This document shows, in pieces, positions 47,544 through 61,403 of a DNA stretch of 64,000 bases. Each line of letters begins with the position of its first letter. Positions within the stretch are counted from its first letter, which is position 1. Under the pieces are notes generated by a model. That model was not told where the DNA came from and made no database searches. It saw nothing but the letters and a program-made list of their open reading frames with translations. The translations under genes and the position numbers were made by a program. Origin of the DNA: Endocalyx cinctus (Eukaryota > Ascomycota > Sordariomycetes > Amphisphaeriales > Apiosporaceae); NCBI GenBank assembly GCA_001600455.1, contig BCKC01000008.1, forward strand, positions 655,345-719,344, given 5' to 3'.

Positions 47544-50221
47544 ATGTACGAAGATTACAATGACCGATCTCATAGCGAGAGGGATTACCAAAGGCGTAAA
47601 TCTCCAAATTCAAGAGACCACCAATATCGCTCGCGGCACGGTAAAATGATATCGCCTGGAGCATTATCTGTCGAGGTCATTACTATGAGCTTGAGCTAAC
47701 TTTCCTGCGAGAAAAGATTCTTCTAGATCACCCAGAAGAACACCGCCAAAGGGTCCAAGGGGAGAAGATTCCTATCGCAGTTACCGCTCTCCCGATGGAC
47801 GAAATCATAACTACCCTTACCGACGAGATCAATCGCCAGAATATCGGCACAAACAACCGAGTCGACCCATGATGTCCAGCCGAGATGCTTACGACCGGGA
47901 TCGAGACCGGGACCGGGACTGGGATCGAGATCGAGATCGAGAATGGGATCAAGAGTATCCCAGTGGAAGTCGTCGGAGAGAATCGCCAAATCGGGGCCAA
48001 GGTCGATATTATAGAGACTACGATGATCCGAGAGGACGGGGTTATCGTAGCCCGCATCGACCCGACTCCCGCGCATCCTCGGCCTTCGACTCGGCAGACG
48101 ACACTTATTATCGCGATTCCTCCTATCGATCCGGCCCTGGTCGACCCTATCATACGTTGAAGTTAGATGGCATACCAGACGATCTAAGTACCCAAAGAGT
48201 ATGTTTGGATATTTGTGCTCTTACGACGCGTGGTTGACATGAAATTGAAAACCCCACTCTCCTCCCACCTCATTCTTGAATACAGGCTCCCCCGACTAAT
48301 CCGGTATCAGCTCAGTAATGCTATGCGCGATATGGGCGCTAATGGCTTAGTGGATGTTCGCATTAAATCAGATGACCGAAGTGGTATGTTGAGCCTGAGC
48401 CTCACGTGAATCAACCTTTGGATGGATGCAAGACTAAAGAGAACACAGGAAATCGTAGGTGTTATGCTTTTACCGAGTTTAAATCTGATGACGATGCTGC
48501 CGAGTTCCTCGAGAGACACTATCCGGCCTTCGAACTCCCAGATGGCGTCGACGGCCCTCCTATTCGCATTTATATAGAATTCAGTCGAGAACGCCGTCAA
48601 GTAGCCAATCCCGATGACTGGAAATGTACTTTGGTAAGTCGTAGTATGGAACTTGACCTCCGACTATGTCTGATATAGATTAGTGCCACTTCGATAACTT
48701 CTCGCGACGCACTACATGCAAGCAGTGCAAAGCGCCAAGATCCAGTGAGTATTCGCAGTCAATGTCGGGTGAATGTATCACGTACTTATTCCGAGAGTAG
48801 GTGAAAATGCGGCCGATATGAAATTAGACGGCAAGAGTGATGAGTGCCCACAACAGACACCATCGCAATTTATTCTGATTCGTGGACTGCCCTCATCAAC
48901 AACAGAAACAGCATTAGTCTCGGGGGTTAAAAATCTCTATATGACCAAAGAAGACGAACCAAAACAGACGTCAAGCACTGCAACTAAGCTAAAGAGTACT
49001 GCTCCCATCGGAAACACGAGTGGATTAGGTGCCAAGGCTGGATCGTTGGTACGTGTCTTCATGATACGTGAGAAATCTACCGACATCAGTTGCAATTATG
49101 GCTTTGCAGAATTCTCTACGCTGGATGATGCTCGGGCTGCTGTAGCTAAATACAACGCATCGCCTCAATTTTCTATCTCGTCCAAGCCGGTCACGGTCGC
49201 CTTCATCCACTCGGGAGTGTTTATCCCCTACCTGCACCCTGTTCAGGATCAGGACCGCCGATATACCTTCTCGGCAACCCACAACCCTTCCTTGCGACTT
49301 GTATACTGGAACCCCTCTGTCTACGCTAGCGAATCAATTGTTTTCAGTGAATCATTATACGAAGATAAATCGCAGAATCAGAGTCGAGGGAGGAGAGAGA
49401 CCGACATCTCAACCTCGAGAGACTCGAAAAAGAGGAAGACTGAGAAAGACCCTGCAGTCGTGAATGGAAAGAAGGTCATAGCTATGGCGCCACAATTGCA
49501 GATGTGGGCGAACAAGCATGCCGAACTTCACAACCAGAAAGAGGCCGGTCAATCTGAATCAATTATTGACGAAACGCCTACGACTGGTGCCAATGCGATA
49601 GGATCCACTCCTTTAAACACCCAAAATCCACCCGCCAGCTCCTCCGTTTCATCGGTGTCGTACGCCGATCTTGATCAGATGTGCTGCCTATTGTGCAGGC
49701 GCAAATTCAAGAACGAACCATCTCTTCGGCGGCATGAGCAATTGAGTGATATGCATAAAGCAAACCTTCAGGACGAAACACTCATATCCAAAGCGACCAA
49801 GGATCTGCAAGCTTTGGGGAAAGAACCTATATCCTCATATCGGGACAGAGCGAAGGAGCGGCGAATGGCGCACAACCAGCCCAACAGACCGAAAGCACAT
49901 TTACCCAAGAAACATACTCAGGGTGCCAAGGAACCCGAAGCAGAAATGAACGCGAAACCTGCCCAGCCCGTTATATCTAAAGGTGCCGGGTTGTTGGCTA
50001 AGATGGGATGGACGAGTGGCGAAGGTCTCGGTGCTGAAGGAGGTGGAAGGACGGATATTATCGAAACTTTAGCGTACACGCCCGGGGTCGGACTGGGAGC
50101 CGAGGGGGGTAAGATTGGAAATGCGGCTGAGGAAGCAGCACGCTCCACCAAAAACGATTACTCCGACTTCCTCTCTAAAGCAAAAGACAAGGCAAGAGAA
50201 CGTTACGAGAAGATGTCTTAG
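47544..50221 (+). CDS. RRM / RanBP2-zinc-finger / G-patch RNA-binding protein (RBM5/RBM10-like)
   Basis: Predicted 772 residues from six exons: 47544-47640, 47717-48198, 48311-48383, 48449-48633, 48684-48744 and 48801-50221. The N-terminal 175 residues are Arg/Asp/Ser/Tyr-rich with RD repeats. RRM1 starts LKLDGIPDDLSTQRLSNAMR (about 179). A RanBP2-type zinc finger follows (273-297: DWKCTLCHF and CKQCKAPR). RRM2 begins FILIRGLPSS (about 323). A C2H2 finger (CCLLCRRKFKNEPSLRRHEQ, 594-621) and a G-patch (about 692-735, KGAGLLAKMGWTSGEGLGAE) complete it. This order is that of RBM5/RBM10, alternative-splicing factors associated with early spliceosomes. Junction 5-6 has two possible acceptors (48797 or 48801) that differ by a codon or so. 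Confidence 0.9.
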
Positions 50222-50921
50222 GAGGAATGTTGCAACTTGTAATATTGCTGCCACAGTTACTTGATTTTCTAGCAATGGCTCGCGTGTAAATCTATTACAG
50301 CTAATAAAAAATAAAAACATAACTTAGAATCCATATTTCTCATATGTTGATACTTATGAATGTCTTCTTAAGGATGTCTAGGCACGTAATCTCTCGTTCA
50401 CAAATGTTTTTGAAAGCTGATTCAGAGTCACTTTCGCTATAAATTGTAGTAGACAGAGAGGATAGACACCCTTTGCACCGTTTGGTCTGTAATATATTAC
50501 AACTTTGAACCACTATGTGAAGGGATAAGCTTTTGGGTAAGGCGAGTCTATCATCATAGAGTGGGGGGTATTTGTATATACAGGTCACACTTCCACTCAT
50601 GCAGTACTCTGTAGTTTAGAATGACGGTATAACCCCAAGCAATAATTATTCCACGCCACAGAGAAGCTCTATTAAAAATTGATATTAGCGTAGCTTTCGC
50701 GGCCGACAACCCGCTCTCTTCCCTGAAAGAGCCGTACTTTTTTAGACAGCCCTAGTCAGCCTATAGGAAAATATTCAAACAATATTACGCGCCAGGCTCC
50801 ACGTCAATCTTCGGATGTATTATTATGTATCCCATGATTCAACACTTATAGAAGTAACTTTTTTTTAAGGTTATTTTTTTTGTACCATTTTTGTTTCTCG
50901 TAACCCATCCTCCTCCCAAAT
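50222..50921. other. Convergent intergenic region
   Basis: 3' flanks of the RNA-binding protein and aspartic protease genes. AT-rich, no gene seen. Confidence 0.6.
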
Positions 50922-54033
<3,112 letters not shown>

Positions 54034-57000
54034 TTACTCCGCATCTTTCTCACCAATCCCAAGCTTTCCTCTTTTCACCACGAGATCGCTCAGTTCGCCA
54101 ATACTAGCCTCGCTGAGTATCTCGAATACACTTATATCCACCGAACATTCCCTAAACATCCAATTACGTATCGCCACAGCTACTAGTGAATCTACCCCGT
54201 ACGCATTTGGTGTTCTCGATTCATCCACCTCCTCCACGTTGATATTCATGCTACGAGATATCAGACTTTGCATACCCCTGCACACCACTGCTCGAGCTGT
54301 GTCTTCGTCCGTCACCGTCAACAGTAACTCTCGAGTGTTATCACCCGAATCCATCATGCTTCCTTCTACCGCGTCATCTAATCCTTCCGGGAGGTCGATT
54401 TGGTTCAATTGTGCGAACATGGCCGTACGTGACCAATACGGATCCGCCGGTTTATTCTGACGGATCAACCCCCCTGTACCAGCCCCAACGATTACTTGCG
54501 CTGGCATATGATTATTCTTATCGATGCAACCATCGATCGCGCATTGGACGATAGCCCTGAAGTCTTGGAGTCTGATGCCGATAAAACCACTGCTTTTGAC
54601 CTTGTCCAGCTTTGCCATGTCTTCTGCCACCATCCCGGCTCCCAAGACGGGTCCTAGGTCGAGGGAAACTGCCCAAGTCTGACCTTTGCTCGTCGCGTTA
54701 ATGTGCCGCGCGAGAGCATCTTGAAATGCGTTACCTGTCAATTCCATTAAACCCTACTCAGGCTTTCATCTTCGGTGTGACAATGTCCTCCAATTCTTCC
54801 TGGCTTACCTGCTGCGTAGTTAGCTTGGCCGCGCGTTCCAACCACCCCGGCCAAGCTAGATAAGAATATGAAGAAGTCGACGTCGTTCGGGGACGATTCG
54901 AACAGGTTCCAAGAACCAATAGTTTTCGGCCTCGCAGCTGCTGCCCAATCGTCATACGTCATATTCTCGAATAGAACGTCGCGTAAGACAGCTGCGCACT
55001 GGATGATACCCCTCACCGGTGGCAAATGCCGCCTTATTTCCCGGAACATTTCCCGAACGGCGTCCTTTTCGCATATGTTCGCGCTAAATACCTGCACGTA
55101 GACGCCTTTCTTTTTCAGGAAGTCTATGCAGCATTCCGCCGCCTTACTTTTGACCCCTGACCGCGAGAGAAAGACGATATATCTGGCACCGTTCGCCGCT
55201 AGGAGCTTAGCCACTTCGAGGCCAAGCCCGCCGAGGCCACCGGAGAGAACATATGTAGAATCCGCTCGGACTTTCTGCCTCGCCAGGTCTGACGGTCGTG
55301 GTAGAAGTGGTATGGGTCTGCGCGACGGTCGTTTACAATATAAAAGAATATCTTCTCGGCTCGATTCGAGAATTTCGAATGCCAATGGAAGCTCGGCATA
55401 ATCATATATCTGCAGAGGCTCAGGCGGATGATTTTTCAGTACGCCAGTTATGATCTTGGGGCATATAAAGCTCAAAGCTTTACCGATCTTGTCGGGTTGG
55501 TGATGGATAATATGGGCCACATCCATTACCACGTTGTGAACTGACCTCCCCGTAATTCCTGCATACTGAGCCGCGGTCGTTGTCCCGCTACACTTCCCGG
55601 CAAAGCTAAAGATCCATCCTCCTAGAAATAGTATGTCAGCTTGTAATCCTCCAATTTTCGATCATAGGGGTTCTCGCCTTCTTTGAGGCACTCTACATTA
55701 AGTTGATGAGGGCAGGCCGTCGGGTCATAAATTACATCAACACCATGTCCATTAGTAAGACTCAGAATCGCGGTCGTGAATGAAGCGCCGTTGCTATCCA
55801 CGATATGATCCCGAGGTACACCAAAATCATGATGAAATATATCACGTAGTCGGCCATTCCGGACAGCCACGAGAATCCTCGCCCCCCTCAACTGCCCCAG
55901 TAGTACTGCAGCTTGGCCAAATGGTCCCGTATTCGCGTGAACAAGCACGGTGTTTCCCTCGTGAAGATGCATCCCCAACGCATGCTGAGCCATCGCGAAA
56001 CCAGTTGGTGAATAGAAATGACGCAACTGGAATGTGTCTCGTGGAACCCGGTGCAAGAGGTTATGATGACATCGAACGTAATCCCTAAGCGAGCCGCGTA
56101 CCACGCCTACGACATAATCACCCACCGTCACATCTACCACGTCTTTACCGACCTGTTCAACAAGTCCGTAAACATCAGTCCCTATAGAGCCGTTCGCCCG
56201 TCCATTCAGAATACGGCTATCCAAACTACTTAGGCTCGATGTGATTACCCTCACTTTCACCTCGTACGGGAGCAAAGGTAGATAGGCGTCAACGTCATCT
56301 TCCCAGCAAAGGGCCCCGGCATTCCCGAGCTCTCGAATTTTCAATTTGAGAGGCCTCTGCTGCTGATCTGGCACGTGCCGCAATTCCGGCTCGGAATCCA
56401 CGGACCCGCGTTCGATCTTAGCATTGAGCGGTCCTACGGGAACGAGCCTCGGAACCAAAATTCTTCCGTCGCGTTCGACGTATTCGGTTTCCGCGGGCCC
56501 TGCCGTTTTGGGGCTCCGGAACGACCTTCGAAACAGAGTCAATATTGTTTCCGCCAATGTGAGAACCGAGGAAGGCATGATCTCCTCGTTGTCGTCGAGA
56601 TCGAAAGATACTAGGCGTTTCCCGGGATTTTCGGACCGTATAGTGCGGGAGAGGCCGTGGAAGAGCGCCGATCTGGGGTTCGTGGCTTCATGCTGGGAGG
56701 CGCGTGTGACCCACAATGCCCCCTTTGCGTCAGATACGATGCGCCGAAACGAGGAAAAATTGTTTTCTGTCCAGTTCCATATGAAGTTACGTCCGTCGAC
56801 TTCTAAAAGCGAGATACAGAAGCCCGTAAACGCCTGTTCTTTCGACCTATGCGGAACCGTCTCGAAGATGCATTTCGCTTCTTTAGCTAGGGCTTGACAT
56901 AGCCTATTAATAGCAGGGCTAAGGTCTTTCGGTATCAAAACAAGTATAGGTTCATCGTTCCCTTCTGCTCCGTGATTTTCTCTCCTTGTTGATACTTTTG

Positions 57001-60000
57001 GTGCAATATCGACCACATCCCATCGAACCTCCGAACATAAGCTGCGGTGATATGGGAGAAACCCACCCATACTTCCATGGGTACTCGATGCCATTCTCGT
57101 GAATATCATACCTCTTATCGTGATTAGCGGGCAATGTTTCGGTCCATGGGGTAGGAGCCAGGAATCGTCACCGACTACGAAGGACAAGGACATCTCGCGT
57201 AAACTATGGCGCGCGGCATGAGCAAAAGTGGCCAGCTCGCCGCCCACGTTGGAGAGGGCCTCGGAGTTCGAGATGTAAATATTTTCGATAAAAGACGGCA
57301 CCATCGGCTCGTTTTGCATCCCAAAACCCGTCTGCAGAGCCGAATCTAACGTCGCCGGGTGGACAAGGTGAGGGAATTCGAAATTTGCCGGCATCGTGGA
57401 CTTCGTGTCGGGCACGCGAATGACGCCGGTGCAGACGTTGTCTCCTTTACTCAGGGAGACGATGTTTTGGAACAGCGGTCCGTAGTTGATACCCATCCCT
57501 TTCAGGACCTCGTATAGGTGACGAGGGACGATAGACTCGTCGCACCGCTCCCGAGCTTCGGCGTAAGTTTTATAGTGGTCTTCCTCCGGAGGCCGTCCCT
57601 CGTGATAAAGACAAGGCCGTTTTAAGCCTTCTTTGCTTGAATTTGTATAGTGGATTACTAAACACCCGCCTCCGTGATCTTGCCACGGGCCGTCCAGGGG
57701 TTTTGAGTAAATTGCGAAGTTCAACTTGGTCGGAAATCCCGGTGCTGGGTGGTGACCTTTTTTCATCGAATTGGAGTATCCCGTCGCGGGTCGGTCATGA
57801 GACCTCGTGAACGCCAACTGATATTCCAAGCCATGCGCGGTCGAGGGGACGAGTATGGCTTTACGGATCCTGAACTGGGAAATCTCGACGCCGGAGAAGT
57901 CCGCCTGCGCGATTTGCTTCGCTCCCTCGAGCACCATCGCGATCATGCCGCTGGCGGGGTAAATAACGACTTTCTGAATCTGGTGGTCTCGGATCCACGG
58001 GTTCTCCGAGATGCGCAGGATGCCCCTCCAGCGCGGCTCGAAGGGCATAGAATCAGTAGTAGGACGACCGATCAGGTCGTATCTGCCGTGTACCTGACGC
58101 CGACTCTCCAACGATAGACGAGATTCATGCCAATGCTCGGTATCGTGGTTCCAGGGGTATTGAGGAAGGTCAACCAATAACCTCGGTCGATGTGCTGGGT
58201 CATCGTCATGCGCTATGCTCCACGGCATAACAATACCGCTTTGCCCTCGACACCATAGATGTCCGATTACCCCGAGAGTGGTCGCGATGGAATCTTTGTT
58301 GCGCAAAAGCATCGATAAATACGATGGTCGTGTTTTTAGCGGCACCTCTGCGTCGAGTATTTGGTTTACGGAACTTCCGAGGGTTGAATGTGGACTGAGT
58401 TCGATGATCAACTTCGGCTTTTCGTCGGTTTTTCTCCTCAACATTGCTTGCATCGCTTGGGAAAATAGTACGGGTGAGATCAAATTTCTGACCCAGTATT
58501 CGGGTTGTAGGTCCGCCCAGCTGATTGCTTCGCCTGTAACAGAAGAGTACATGGTGACATTCCTATGGTTTGAGGGGTCGCGGGGCATGATGTGGGAAAT
58601 AGACTCGAGGTAGACCTGTTTGCATCTGTTCATGTGGTGCGAATGATATGCCGTAGGGACTTTGAGCAGCCGAGTGAAAATACCATCCGACTGAAGCGTT
58701 CGTTGAAGTTGTAAGATGGGCTCCGAGTCTCCCGATAACGTGACTGATATCGGACTGTTTATGCACGCCACGACCACCCGGCCTTTCGCGACCGTTTCCA
58801 GATACGCATGGGCCGTTTTCGCTGATATTCCTGCAGCAAGCATTCTGCCTCTGGGGGTTTCCGGTGGCCCTAGGAGTAGGAGCTGCCTTATGCAATATCC
58901 CCTGAGATACGCTAGCTCCCAGGCACTCTCTCGAATGATAAACCCAGCAGCGTATGCTGCGACAATTTCGCCGGATGAATGCCCTATAACCGCGGTAGGG
59001 TTTATGTGATATCGCTTAGACAGAAGGTCGACGAGCGCAACTTGTACCGCCGTGGTTAAGACCTGTGAAATGTGAGCCTCGTGAACCAGGGAGGAAGCTT
59101 CGTCTTTTCGAAGCTCGTGGCGAATGTCAAAAGGGCACTTCGCATTATTCTTCAAGTGGCGGGTAGCATCCTTGATGGATTGGCAAAAGTCATCAACATC
59201 AAGAAGCTCTCTTGCCATGGCAAACCACTGCGCCCCTTGACCTCCGAATACAAAAGCGATGTTCAGATTTGTTTCATCCGATCCCTTGATAAAATCTGCG
59301 CTGGTCAGACCTGATAGTTGAGAGAGAAGATCTTCCAGAGTATGCGCCGGGACCGATACCCTGTACTGCATCTTAGTTCTTCGACATCCAAGCGTGTACG
59401 CGAGATCCCCCATGAATGATGTAGAGGCGTGTCCGGATTTGTTCCTGAGATAGGCGCGATAGCCTAAAACCATTCGCGAAAGAGCTTTTCGATCGTATGC
59501 AGAAAACACGTAAAGTCTGGTGCTCGGCTCAACCCCGCTCCTGTAGCGCGCATCTAGTACACCGTTCGCCCCAAGCGCAGTTATATGAGAGGTCGTTATG
59601 TATTCCGTGGATTCGTTATGAGTCCCATAGATCCCAGCCAGATTTCTACGCGACATATAGCTCGCGGCATCGTCGATGATGATATGGGCATTCGTTCCGC
59701 CGAAGCCGAACGAGTTTACGCTCGCGCGTCGTAACCCATCTCCCGGCCAAGCAGAGTTCTCGACCGGGACCTGTAACGTCAGTTTGATAGCTAGAATACG
59801 TCGCAAACCAATTTCGTAGACTTACTTTGACCTTCCAGTTGTCGAACTGGATAGAAGGGTGTCCAGGAAAACTAAAATTAATATGTTTTGGAATTATACC
59901 GTTTTCTACGACGAGGACCGCCTTGATCAGACCGGCAATACCGGCACACCCCTCGAGGTGCCCGATGTTTGTCTTTACCGAGGCCACGTATATGGGGTTA

Positions 60001-61403
60001 TTTTCGTTCCTCCTAGAACATAGGGCCTCTGATATCGCCTTGAGCTCTCTCCAGTCCCCCGCCTGCGTCCCTGTTCCGTGGCATTCGACGTAACCGGTCT
60101 TATCGAAGCTAAGCTTGGATTTTTCGTACACGGATATGATGTTGTCGCGCTGGGCCTCTAGGCTTGGTAGAGTTATTCCTACTCATGATTAGAACGCCAC
60201 CAACTCATCCTAGACTTTAAGACTTTTACCAGGTGTCCTGCCATCTTGGTTGACCCTCGATCCACGAATGACGGCGCGGATCTTGTCTCGGTCACGAATA
60301 GCGTCGTCGAATCGTTTGAGAACAACCACCCCGAAACCTTCGCCGCGACCATATCCATTGGCTCGGGCATCAAAAGTATAACACTTACCTTCTGGGCTGA
60401 GAAGATTAAGTGCGGTCATGTTATTCATGATATCAGGGGTTAGAATTAGATTTGTCCCGCCTGCCAATCCCTAAATTTAGAGCGAATCTCGTTTCAGTAG
60501 AGGACGAAAATAGTAGCTTAATACTGACTATATGAATAATCTTAGAGACTTACGATATCAACCTCTCTGGTTAATAGGCTCTGGCATGCCATATGTACGC
60601 CTACTAGACTCCCGCTGCACGCTGTATCAATCGTCATACTCGGACCGTTTACATCAAGGAAATAAGAGATTCGATTTGATAAAATGGCAGAACCATTTCC
60701 GGTAGCTGCATAGGTAGGAGAGTTGTCGGGGTCACGTAAAGCGATATGTTCATAGTCTTTAGTTCGCTCGCGTTAGTTCATTAGCACCGTACAAGATGAG
60801 GGTATTCCTGGGCAAGGGGTGGCATAAACCTTTCATGAACGAAGCAACCCATACACCGGTCTGACTTTTACGTAGTTTATCTCGATTTAATCCCGCTGCG
60901 GTGAAAGTCAACTTAGCTTGGTACCATTCCACTCGTCATCATCTTACCGTTGTCCAGGGCTTCTACCGCTACTTCAAGAAGGATTCGTTGTTGGGGGTCC
61001 ATCGCGACAGCCTCGTCATATGGTATCGAGAAAAACTATACGTATCAGATATGATCATCTCACAATAATTTGGGAGTTAACTTACGGAGTTATCGAATAA
61101 ACTGATACCACCGGCGAGAAAATGGGCGCCTCGAACGTTGATCTATCTAAACCTTCAGCTTGTGTCACAGCCAGAGGAAAGGGGGTGGCGATCATGATTA
61201 CTCACACTGCCCTTTCTCGTACCATCCGGGTGGAAATAACTCCTTTGATTAAACCTATCATCGGGAATCGTAGACCAGGCACTTTGCCCCTGTAACAGCA
61301 TCTGCCAGAAGTTTTCCACATTAGTAGCTGCCCCAGGAAAGCGGCAACCCATGCCAACTATTGCGATTGCCTCGGCTTCCTCTTTATCACCGGTACCCGC
61401 CAT
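54034..61403 (-). CDS. Reducing polyketide synthase, KS-AT-DH-ER-KR-ACP
   Basis: Type I iterative PKS, 2270 residues, ten exons: 61206-61403, 61086-61142, 60948-61035, 60830-60895, 60554-60756, 60230-60470, 59826-60178, 55678-59770, 54809-55621 and 54034-54734. All phases agree. KS (about 14-440) has C183 in DTACSGSL, H318 in ECHGTGT and H358 in NIGHLEG. AT (about 573-890) has S667 in GHSSG. DH (about 966-1295) has H998 and D1211, but the HxxxGxxxxP motif reads HQIQKVVIYP. No methyltransferase motif is visible before ER (about 1543-1860), whose nucleotide loop reads HANTGPFGQAA. KR has GGLGGLG (1894-1900) and Y2035 in QANYAAGN. ACP has S2220 in GVDSL. It releases by unknown means: no thioesterase is fused. 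One intron is GC-AG. The start is the first ATG before IAIVGMGCRFPG. Product unknown. Confidence 0.96.
55622..55677 (-). other. GC-AG intron in the PKS enoylreductase region
   Basis: On the coding strand the exon ends with AAAGAAG, the intron starts GCGAGA, has a CTGAC branch-like site and ends TTTCTAG. Splicing gives CLKEGGWIFSFAGK, restoring the enoylreductase reading frame, which otherwise stops within 19 codons. No GT donor nearby gives a continuous frame with the family's sequence. Confidence 0.8.

Noticed and set aside
48290..48311. Acceptor TACAG at about 48290 for exon 3 of the RNA-binding protein
   Set aside because: It would bring a stop in the phase required by exon 2; the next acceptor (ATCAG, exon start 48311) keeps the frame and the RRM spacing.
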